Shown here in pieces: positions 1 through 7,205 of a stretch of DNA of 64,000 nucleotides. A program made the translations under genes and the position numbers. Numbering within the stretch: the stretch's first letter is position 1; each line of letters begins with the position of its first letter. The DNA is from Opitutaceae bacterium (lineage in GTDB: Bacteria; Verrucomicrobiota; Verrucomicrobiia; Opitutales; Opitutaceae). The notes under the pieces were generated by a model that worked only from the letters and a program-made list of their open reading frames with translations, was not told the origin of the DNA and did no database searches. The DNA is taken from NCBI GenBank assembly GCA_003164715.1, contig PLTZ01000024.1, positions 57,582 through 121,581 of the forward strand, in the 5' to 3' direction.

Positions 1-1289
1 CCGATGTCGTGCACGTCGCCCTTGACGGTCGCCATGACGATCCGGCCCTGCGTGCGCGCGACGCCGCCGCCGGCGACGAGCCGGCGCTTCTCCTCCTCCA
101 TGAACGGGGTCAGGTAGGCGACGGACTTCTTCATCACGCGGGCCGACTTGACCACCTGGGGCAGGAACATCTTTCCGGCGCCGAAGAGGTCGCCGACGAC
201 GCGCATCCCGTCCATGAGGGGCCCCTCGATGATGTTGAGCGGCCGCGGGTACCTGGCCGTGTCGGCGCGCGCCTCCTCGGTGTCCTGCTCGACGTAGGTG
301 TCGATGCCCTTGACGAGGGCGTGCGAGAGGCGCTCCTCAACCGGGGCCCCGCGCCAGGCGAGGTCCTCCTTGAGCTCGATCCTCGAGGCCCCCCCCTGCG
401 AGGCCTTGAGACCGTCCGCAAAGCTGACAAGGCGCTCGGTCGCCTCGGGCCTCCGGTTCAGGATCACGTCCTCAACGCGCTCGAGCAGGTCCTTGGGTAT
501 CTCCTCGTACACGCCGAGCATGCCCGCGTTCAGGATGGCCATGTCCATGCCGGCCTGGATCGCGTGGTAGAGGAAGACCGCGTGGATGGCCTCCCGCACG
601 GGATTGTTGCCCCGGAACGAGAAGGACACGTTCGAGACGCCCCCTGAGACCTTCGCGTGGGGCAGCGTCTCCTTGATGATCCTCGTCGCCTCGAAGAAAT
701 CGACGGCATAGGCGTTGTGCTCCTCGATCCCCGTGGCGACCGTCAGGATGTTCGGGTCGAAGATGATGTCCTCGGCCGGGAAGCCGATGCCCTCGGTCAG
801 GAGCTTGTAGGCGCGCGTGCAGATCCGCACCTTCTCGTCGCGAGTGGACGCCTGCCCCTTCTCGTCGAAGGCCATGACCACGGCGGCGGCCCCGTAGCGC
901 ATGACCAGCCGGGCCCGCCTCAGGAACTCGGCCTCGCCGTCCTTGAGCGAGATCGAGTTGACGATGCACTTGCCCTGCACGCACCGCAGGCCCGCCTCGA
1001 TCACGGTCCATTTCGAGGAGTCGATCATCACCGGCACGCGCGAGATCTCCGGCTCGGCCGCGATCAGGCTCAGGAACTTGACCATCGTCGGCTCGCCCTC
1101 GATCAGGGCCTCGTCGACGTTGATGTCGATGATGTTCGCCCCGCTCTCGATCTGCTGGCGCGCGATTGCAAGGCACCCGTCCCAGTCGCCGGCCTTCAGG
1201 GCCTTGGCGAAACGGGGCGACCCCGTGATGTTCGTTCGCTCGCCTATGACGATGAACTGGGAGGCGGAGGGACGGGGAGGGTTTGGCAT
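1..1289 (-). CDS. metH: Cobalamin-dependent methionine synthase, pterin/B12 part (partial, 3' end outside window)
   Basis: The 429 visible residues start with the [13 protein letters not shown] motif of the methyltetrahydrofolate-binding TIM barrel. A cobalamin-binding cap follows near the window edge, and the visible part ends in GDVHDI, the start of the DxHxxG motif whose His ligates cobalt. The protein is therefore the folate and B12 half of MetH, moving the methyl group from methyl-tetrahydrofolate through cobalamin to homocysteine in the cytoplasm. The homocysteine domain is not in this chain; it is the next gene upstream, 16 bases away. The ATG at 1287-1289 is chosen because the conserved family start follows after about 10 residues. 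Whether the reactivation domain is present cannot be seen here. Confidence 0.93.
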   Translation of the reverse strand, partial: MPNPPRPSASQFIVIGERTNITGSPRFAKALKAGDWDGCLAIARQQIESGANIIDINVDEALIEGEPTMVKFLSLIAAEPEISRVPVMIDSSKWTVIEAGLRCVQGKCIVNSISLKDGEAEFLRRARLVMRYGAAAVVMAFDEKGQASTRDEKVRICTRAYKLLTEGIGFPAEDIIFDPNILTVATGIEEHNAYAVDFFEATRIIKETLPHAKVSGGVSNVSFSFRGNNPVREAIHAVFLYHAIQAGMDMAILNAGMLGVYEEIPKDLLERVEDVILNRRPEATERLVSFADGLKASQGGASRIELKEDLAWRGAPVEERLSHALVKGIDTYVEQDTEEARADTARYPRPLNIIEGPLMDGMRVVGDLFGAGKMFLPQVVKSARVMKKSVAYLTPFMEEEKRRLVAGGGVARTQGRIVMATVKGDVHDI

Positions 1290-1305
1290 CGGTCGGCCGC
1301 CCGCT

Positions 1306-2376
1306 TCAGGAGACGACAAGCGGCTCGAGGCCGCTCAGGCGCAGGGCGGTCGGCAATTCCGGCGGCCTTCTGGGGGGCAGCGAGCGCACGGCCTTAGCAA
1401 TGGCGGCAATGTGCGCGGGTGTCGATCCGCAGCATCCGCCGACCATGTTGACCCAGCCGTTCGCGGCGAATTCGCCGAGGACCGCGGCCATGTCCGCGGG
1501 CGACTCGTCGTACCCGCCGAACGCGTTCGGGAGCCCCGCGTTTGGGTAGCACGTGACAAAGCACGTGGCGATGGAGGAGAGCTCCTCCACGTAGGGCCTC
1601 ATCTGCCTGCCGCCGAGCGCGCAGTTGATGCCCACGGAAAAGGGCCTTGCGTGGGCGATGCTCGCGTAGAAGGCGCCGACCGTCTGGCCCGAGAGCGTCC
1701 TGCCCGAGTTGTCGGTGATCGTCACGGAGAGCATCACCGGCAGGCGCACGCCCGTCTCGTCGAACAGGAGCTCGGTCGCGAAGAGGGCCGCCTTTGCGTT
1801 CAGGGTGTCGAAGATCGTCTCGATAAGGAGCGCGTCAGCGCCCGCCGCCGCGAGCGCGCGCATCTGTTCGAGGTAGGCGCCGACGACCTGGTCCCAGGTG
1901 ACTGCGCGGTAGTCCGGGCGGTTCACGTCCGGCGACATCGACAGCGTCCGGTTCAGGGGGCCGATCGCCCCCGCGACGAAGCGGGGCCGGGATGGGTCGG
2001 CTTGCGCGGCCCTTGTCGCCGCCTTGCGCGCGGCGGCCACCGCCGCCGCGTTGAGTTCGGGCACCAGGGACTCCGTGCCGTAGTCGGCCTGGGAGATCGC
2101 CGTCGAATTGAACGTGTTGGTCCCCACGATGTCGGCGCCCGCCGCCAGGTACTCGGAATGGATGCGCTCGATGAGGTCGGGCCGCGTGAGCGACAGCAGG
2201 TCGTTGTTCCCCTTCAGATCGCGCGGATGGCCTGCAAAGCGCGCGCCTCGAAAATCAGCCTCATTGAGCCCATAAGCCTGGATCATTGTTCCCTTCGGCC
2301 CGTCGATGACCGCGATGCGCGATTCGAAAAGCCGGCGGAGTGCGGCAAAGGAACTGGATTCACGTGGAGCAGCCAT
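1306..2376 (-). CDS. metH: Homocysteine S-methyltransferase (N-terminal part of a split MetH)
   Basis: A 356-residue homocysteine-binding barrel. It begins like MetH module 1 ([17 protein letters not shown]) and carries the three zinc-ligand cysteines: Cys252 in NCALGG and Cys315-Cys316 in GGCCGST. It would bind homocysteine through zinc and take the methyl group from the B12 protein encoded directly downstream. Length matches module 1 alone, so the normal single chain is split in two. The ATG at 2374-2376 is preferred to a TTG 12 codons upstream, since the extra residues look unlike the family. The cobalamin receptor gene is divergent across a 437-base spacer. It could be mistaken for a stand-alone betaine-type or S-methylmethionine enzyme, but the neighbour argues for MetH. 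Confidence 0.9.
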   Translation of the reverse strand: MAAPRESSSFAALRRLFESRIAVIDGPKGTMIQAYGLNEADFRGARFAGHPRDLKGNNDLLSLTRPDLIERIHSEYLAAGADIVGTNTFNSTAISQADYGTESLVPELNAAAVAAARKAATRAAQADPSRPRFVAGAIGPLNRTLSMSPDVNRPDYRAVTWDQVVGAYLEQMRALAAAGADALLIETIFDTLNAKAALFATELLFDETGVRLPVMLSVTITDNSGRTLSGQTVGAFYASIAHARPFSVGINCALGGRQMRPYVEELSSIATCFVTCYPNAGLPNAFGGYDESPADMAAVLGEFAANGWVNMVGGCCGSTPAHIAAIAKAVRSLPPRRPPELPTALRLSGLEPLVVS

Positions 2377-2444
2377 GGTTGTGCGGAGTCGCGGTAGTCC
2401 GAAAGGGTGCAAGTAGAACCCATTGCGGCGGCGTTGGCAAGGCT

Positions 2445-2474
2445 CATATCAATAAATCCGAATTTCTTGATATG
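2445..2474. promoter_or_regulatory. Inverted repeat upstream of metH, candidate operator
   Basis: CATATCAA at 2445-2452 and TTGATATG at 2467-2474 form a perfect 8-base inverted repeat in an AT-rich patch about 70 bases before the metH start. Its place and symmetry suit a dimeric repressor. ArsR-type S-adenosylhomocysteine-responsive regulators control metH in some bacteria, but assignment to such a factor is inference only. Confidence 0.45.
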
Positions 2475-2540
2475 ATTGCGCTTGCCAGTGGCCACTCCTT
2501 TCTGGACGACCTCAGCGTCCACCGTTCTTTATCACATCTT

Positions 2541-2744
2541 CCGGGAGCCATTGGAAGGCCGTGAGAACCGGCCACAGTTGCGCTGCGGTATCGCATCACA
2601 GACCCCCACCGCGCCTTCAGCAGGCGCGGGCAAAGCCAATCGGAATCGACACCCGGTGAAGGCGAGGGGCGAGGAAAGGCCTGTCCGGCGGGAATCCCGC
2701 CGGGCGGAGACACATGCGGAGTCCGAATACGAGTCCCGGGACCC
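2541..2744 (+). promoter_or_regulatory. Cobalamin riboswitch in the leader of the BtuB-like gene
   Basis: Several parts of the B12 riboswitch appear in the right order. A P1 strand CCGGGA at 2541-2546 is perfectly complementary to TCCCGG at 2734-2739. The segment GTGAGAACCGGCCACAGTTG, followed by CGCTGCGGTA, at 2561-2590 matches the conserved 5' core as seen ahead of E. coli btuB. GACACCCGGTGAAGGC at 2648-2663 resembles the central core, and AGTCCGAATAC at 2720-2730 the start of the B12 box. The cobalamin receptor gene starts 75 bases further on. No covariance search was possible, so the boundaries are approximate. Confidence 0.72.
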
Positions 2745-2813
2745 ACATTCGACCGGCGCGATTGCGCGCGCCGGCTCCGAAAACTTCATCGCAACAGTGA
2801 AGAAAGTACCCGC

Positions 2814-4682
2814 ATGAACCCCCTATCGCCGCGCGGCCCTGCCGCACGGTCCCTCCTCGCCTTGGCGGCGGCGCTCGCGGCCGCGCCGGCCCGCTCCCAG
2901 TCCGATCCGGACAGCTCGCTCGACGCCGTCGTGGTGGTCGCGACGCGGACGCCCGCCGACATCCGGACCCTCGGTACCGCCGCGGACCTGATCACCCCGT
3001 CCGACCTCTCGCGCCAGCAGATCACGACCCCGGCTGGAGCCCTGGGCGCGGTTGCGGGCGCGCCGCTGGCAGCGAACGGCTCCCTCGGCTCCGACATCTC
3101 CATCTTCACGCGGGGCTCGGACTCGGACCAGACCCTCTTCCTGGTCGACGGAATTCGGCTGAACGACGCCAACACCGACTACGCCGTCTTCCTTGGAGGC
3201 GCGCGCCTCGGCGCCACCGACACGATCGAGATCGCCCGCGGTCCCCAGAGCACGCTGTACGGGAGCGACGCGGTCGGCGGCGTGGTCTCGATAGAGGCCC
3301 AGAAGGGTTCCGGGGCCCCGTCGGCCGAGGTCGATGTCGAGGCGGGAAGCTTCGGCACCGTCGCAGGCACCCTGGACACGCAGGGATCGCGCGACAAGTG
3401 GGCATGGTCGTTCACGGCCTCCGGAGTGCACACGGCGAACGAGCGTCAGAACAATGACTTCGACGGCGGAAATATCGTGCTGCGCGTCGACCGCGACCTC
3501 TCGTCGACGGCCGCTTTCGGAGCCACGCTGCGGGGCTTCGAGGGCCGGTTCGGCGATCCCGGGGACATCTTCACGAACGACCTCTATGCGCACGAGACCG
3601 AGGGCAACTGGCTCGGCACGGTGTTTGCGGACCTGCGGCCGGACCCGGACTGGACGGCGCACATCACCGTGGGCGGCCAGGACCGCCGCTATGTCGCGTT
3701 CGACGAGCTGCCCGGGGTGTACACGAGCACGACGACCGTCCGGAACCACAGGGGCGTGCTTGACGCGCAGGCCACCTATTGCGGCGCCACGGCGCAAAGG
3801 ATCACCACGGGTGTCACTGCGGAGTCGGAGACGACAAGCGACGACGGCTACGGCAGCATCGACAGGCGGCAGACGTTCGTGGCGGCCTTTGCCGAGGATG
3901 AATGGAATCCGCTGAAGTCCGTCTACCTGACGGGCGGCGTCCGCTACGACGACTTTGACACGTTCGGCTCCTCCGTCACGGGGCGGGCCACCGGTGCCTG
4001 GCTCACGGACGACCGCTCGCTCAAGCTGCGCGCCAGCTACGGCACCGGCTTCAACTCGCCCAGCTTCCTCGAACTGTACGGGGTCGCGACCGGCTACGCC
4101 GGCAACCCCGACCTGAGGCCCGAGCGCTCCCGCGGCGGCGACGCGGGCCTTGACTGGTACCTTCCGGGCAATGCCGGCACGCTGAGCGCCACGTGGTTTG
4201 CGAACGAATACCGCGACCTGATCGTGTACGACTTCAGCGTCTATCCCGGGACGACCGAGAACGTGAACAGGGCGCGCACGAGCGGGGTCGAGCTTGAGGC
4301 GAAAGTGAGGCTCCTCTCGGGGATCGAGCTCCACGCCTCGTACACGTACCTGAACGCGAACGACCTGACGGACGGGGTTCGGCTGCTGCGGCGCCCGCGC
4401 AACAGCGGGAGCGCCGACCTCTGGCGCGACTTCGGGGGAGGGTGGAGCGCGGGCGCCGGCGTCCAGGTGGTGGCCGGGCGCGAGGACATTGACGCCCAGA
4501 CGTACCTCACCGTGAACGACCCCGACTACGCCGTCGCAAGGATTTACGCGGAGTGGCGCGCAAGCAGGCGCCTGTCCCTGAAGGCTCGTGTCGAGAACCT
4601 CCTGGACAAGAAATACCAGCCGGTGAACGGGTACCCGGCCCTTGGCGCAGGCGCCTACGGCGAACTCGACTGGAAGCTCTAG
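2814..4682 (+). CDS. btuB: TonB-dependent outer-membrane receptor, BtuB-like (vitamin B12 uptake)
   Basis: A 622-residue outer-membrane receptor of normal BtuB length. A signal peptide rich in Leu and Ala ends near ARSQ (residue 30), followed by a TonB-box-like DAVVVVAT. A plug domain with LFLVDGIRLNDAN lies around residues 100-125, and a 22-strand type barrel ends in aromatic and hydrophobic residues (GELDWKL). The region NLLDKKYQPVNGYP near the end is typical of BtuB-type receptors. It would import cobalamin across the outer membrane with TonB energy. The riboswitch in its leader and the divergent B12-dependent metH support cobalamin as substrate. No btuF, btuC or btuD lies in this window. 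Confidence 0.88.
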   Translation: MNPLSPRGPAARSLLALAAALAAAPARSQSDPDSSLDAVVVVATRTPADIRTLGTAADLITPSDLSRQQITTPAGALGAVAGAPLAANGSLGSDISIFTRGSDSDQTLFLVDGIRLNDANTDYAVFLGGARLGATDTIEIARGPQSTLYGSDAVGGVVSIEAQKGSGAPSAEVDVEAGSFGTVAGTLDTQGSRDKWAWSFTASGVHTANERQNNDFDGGNIVLRVDRDLSSTAAFGATLRGFEGRFGDPGDIFTNDLYAHETEGNWLGTVFADLRPDPDWTAHITVGGQDRRYVAFDELPGVYTSTTTVRNHRGVLDAQATYCGATAQRITTGVTAESETTSDDGYGSIDRRQTFVAAFAEDEWNPLKSVYLTGGVRYDDFDTFGSSVTGRATGAWLTDDRSLKLRASYGTGFNSPSFLELYGVATGYAGNPDLRPERSRGGDAGLDWYLPGNAGTLSATWFANEYRDLIVYDFSVYPGTTENVNRARTSGVELEAKVRLLSGIELHASYTYLNANDLTDGVRLLRRPRNSGSADLWRDFGGGWSAGAGVQVVAGREDIDAQTYLTVNDPDYAVARIYAEWRASRRLSLKARVENLLDKKYQPVNGYPALGAGAYGELDWKL

Positions 4683-4728
4683 TCTCCGAGGGTTTGACCG
4701 GGGCGGGCGCCGGGTCTTGGCTCTGGCG

Positions 4729-6540
4729 ATGCCCAACGTCCGCCCCGCCCTGGCCATCGCCGCGTTTCTTGTTTCTGTTCGGGGCTTCGGCGGGCCGCCC
4801 CCGTCGCCGGCGGCGGACAGGCCGACGGGAGCCTACGTCCCGCCGGAGCTCTCGCTCATGACACGGCCTCAGGCGAGCGAGCTGCGCGAACTGGTCGACC
4901 GCTTCGTCGCGGACAGGGATGAGCTGCTGCGCTTCTACAGCGTCGACGGCTCGGCGCTTCAGACCCGGCGCATGAGGGAGTTCTACGGCGAGTGGCGCAA
5001 GCGCCTCGACGCGATTGCCTACGAGAGCCTCGGCACGGAGGGCAGGGTGGACTGGCTCCTGATGTCGCGGCGGCTCGATTACGAACAAGAGCTCCTCGAC
5101 CGCCGGGAGTCCCGGGCGCGCGAGATGGCTCCCCTCATCCCGTTTGCCGGCGACCTTGCGGCGCTGCAGGAGGCCCGAAGGCTCATGGAGCCCGTCGACC
5201 CGCAGGGCGCGGCGGCCGTGCTCGACCGGGTGACGAAGCAGGTCCTGAAGCTCCAGGACAGCCTCCAGACCGGCCTGAAGACCGACGCGGCCAAGGACCC
5301 GAAGGGCGCAGCGCCCCTGACGGCCTCGCGGATTGTCGCCTACCGGTCGGTCGCAGCCCTCGGCCAGCTCAGGGAATCGCTCGAGGACTGGTACAAGTTC
5401 TACGACGGCTACGACCCCTCGTTCGGGTGGTGGGTGCGGACCTCGCACGGGAAGCTCAACGAGGCCCTCGACGCCTACGTAAAGTTTCTCAGGGAGAAGA
5501 TCATCGGCATCGAGCCGGGCAAGGACGAGCCGATCGTGGGCGATCCGATCGGGCGCGAGGGTCTGGACGCCGAGCTCGCCCACGAGATGATCGGCTACTC
5601 GCCGGAGAAGCTCCTTGCGATCGCGAACCGGGAGTTCGCCTGGTGCGACACCGAACTCAGGAAGGCCTCAAGGGAGATAGGGTGCGGCGATGACTGGAAG
5701 GCCGCAATGGAGAAGGTGAAGCAGGACCACGTGCCGCCCGGTGGACAGCCGGGTCTGGTGAGGGACCTGGCGCTCGAGGCCATCCGCTTTGTGGAGGACA
5801 GGAACCTCGTCACCATCCCCCCGCTTGCCGCGGACTTCTGGAGGGTGGAGATGATGAGCCCCGAGCGCCAGAAGGTGGCCCCCTTTTTCCTCGGGGGCCC
5901 GGACATCCTCGTCGCCTACCCCGCGGACTCGATGGATTACGACGCGAAGCTTCAGAGCCTGAAGGCCAACAACGTCCACTTCGCCCGCGCGACGGTCTTT
6001 CATGAGCTGCTCCCGGGCCACCACCTGCAGTACTACTACGAGAGCCGGTCCAACCCCCACCGCGAGCTCTTCACCACGCCGTTCTGGGTGGAGGGCTGGG
6101 CCGTGTGGTGGGAGTTCCAGTTCTGGGACCTCGGGTTTCCCAAGTCGCCCGAGGACAGGATGGGGATGCTCTTCTGGAGAACCCACCGGTGCGCCCGGAT
6201 CATCTTCTCGATCAATTTCCACCTGGGCAACTGGACGCCCGAGCAGTGCATCGACTACCTGGTCGACCGGGTGGGGCACGAGCGCGCAAGCGCCACGGGC
6301 GAGGTGAGGCGGTCCTTCAACGGGACGTTCCCGCCGCTGTACCAGGCCGGCTACATGCTGGGGGCCCTTCAGCTTCGCGAGCTCCACCACGAGCTGGTCG
6401 CCCCCGGGGGGATGACCGACCGCCAGTTCCACGACGCCATCATGGCCGGCGGCCCGATGCCGATCGAGCTGGTGAGGGTCCGCTTGAAGGGCGAGAAGCC
6501 CCCGCGCGACTTCAAGCCCGAGTGGCGGTTCGCCGAGTAG
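4729..6540 (+). CDS. DUF885 family metallopeptidase-like exported protein
   Basis: A 603-residue DUF885 protein. The N-terminus looks like a signal peptide (PNVRPALAIAAFLVSVRGF, then a Pro-rich linker). The zincin-like motif HELLPGHH lies at residues 425-432, with a downstream Glu in VEGWAVWWE at about 455, the layout expected for a gluzincin-type metal site. The family is annotated as putative peptidases, mostly of unknown substrate. The ATG at 4729 is chosen because it gives the signal peptide; an upstream ATG at 4642 lies inside the receptor gene. It follows the BtuB-like gene by 46 bases and could be co-transcribed, but no link to cobalamin is known. Confidence 0.85.
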   Translation: MPNVRPALAIAAFLVSVRGFGGPPPSPAADRPTGAYVPPELSLMTRPQASELRELVDRFVADRDELLRFYSVDGSALQTRRMREFYGEWRKRLDAIAYESLGTEGRVDWLLMSRRLDYEQELLDRRESRAREMAPLIPFAGDLAALQEARRLMEPVDPQGAAAVLDRVTKQVLKLQDSLQTGLKTDAAKDPKGAAPLTASRIVAYRSVAALGQLRESLEDWYKFYDGYDPSFGWWVRTSHGKLNEALDAYVKFLREKIIGIEPGKDEPIVGDPIGREGLDAELAHEMIGYSPEKLLAIANREFAWCDTELRKASREIGCGDDWKAAMEKVKQDHVPPGGQPGLVRDLALEAIRFVEDRNLVTIPPLAADFWRVEMMSPERQKVAPFFLGGPDILVAYPADSMDYDAKLQSLKANNVHFARATVFHELLPGHHLQYYYESRSNPHRELFTTPFWVEGWAVWWEFQFWDLGFPKSPEDRMGMLFWRTHRCARIIFSINFHLGNWTPEQCIDYLVDRVGHERASATGEVRRSFNGTFPPLYQAGYMLGALQLRELHHELVAPGGMTDRQFHDAIMAGGPMPIELVRVRLKGEKPPRDFKPEWRFAE

Positions 6541-6547
6541 CGGGGCG

Positions 6548-6973
6548 TCAGGTGTGGGGCCACGCGATCACGAGCGAGCCCGCCACGATCAGGGCCCCGC
6601 CGACGGCCTGCTGCCAGGTCAGCCGCTCCCCGAGAAAGACGCCCGCCAGGACGATCACGACGACCACGCTCAGCTTGTCGATCGGCGCGACGCGCGAGGC
6701 CTCGCCGAGCTGCAGCGCGCGAAAATAGCAGAGCCAGGACAGCCCGGTGGCCGCGCCCGACAGCCCCAGGAACAGCAGGGTCCTGCGTCCCGGCATGACG
6801 AACTGGGCCGTGGGGGTCGCGGCGAACGCGATCGACCAGGTGATGAGCAGCACCACGGTTGTGCGGATCGCAGTCGCGAGGTGGGAGTTCACGTTGGTGA
6901 CGCCGACCTTGGCCAGGATGGCGGTGATTCCCGCGAAGACGGCCGAGAGGAGTGCCCAGGCGATCCAGCTCAT
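6548..6973 (-). CDS. Small EamA-domain membrane transporter
   Basis: A 141-residue hydrophobic protein with about five membrane helices, spanning one EamA domain. Most drug/metabolite transporters carry two such domains, so this is the half-size type that probably works as a dimer. The end, FLGERLTWQQAVGGALIVAG, followed by a final helix, is the typical EamA C-terminal signature. The ATG at 6971-6973 begins directly at the first helix (SWIAWALLSAVFAG). The substrate cannot be told. The gene is convergent with the DUF885 gene, seven bases away. Confidence 0.8.
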   Translation of the reverse strand: MSWIAWALLSAVFAGITAILAKVGVTNVNSHLATAIRTTVVLLITWSIAFAATPTAQFVMPGRRTLLFLGLSGAATGLSWLCYFRALQLGEASRVAPIDKLSVVVVIVLAGVFLGERLTWQQAVGGALIVAGSLVIAWPHT

Positions 6974-7205
6974 GCGCGCCACGCTGGCAGAACAGCGGTT
7001 CAAGTTAAGTCGGAAATCGGGCGACGGACCCGGGGGTGCGCCGCGTCGCCGGGCAAGCGGCCGCCGGCCTGTTGGTAAAAAAGTTCAGAAATGTGGATCC
7101 CCGTGTCCCTCATGGAGCTAATGGCGGTCGACATCCGGGTGTTGCCGGGCCACATTGGGCTGGCATTATACGTCCCGAACATTGTCGATTCAGCACCGTC
7201 ATCCT

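Noticed and set aside
2413-2560. A second riboswitch on the minus strand for metH
   Set aside because: The B12 elements align only in plus-strand order. No SAM or cobalamin core could be assembled on the minus strand.
2823-4757. Long open frame on the minus strand opposite the BtuB-like gene
   Set aside because: The plus-strand frame has a signal peptide, TonB box and barrel motifs; the opposite frame is a GC-driven shadow rich in Arg, Gly and Val with no recognisable domain.
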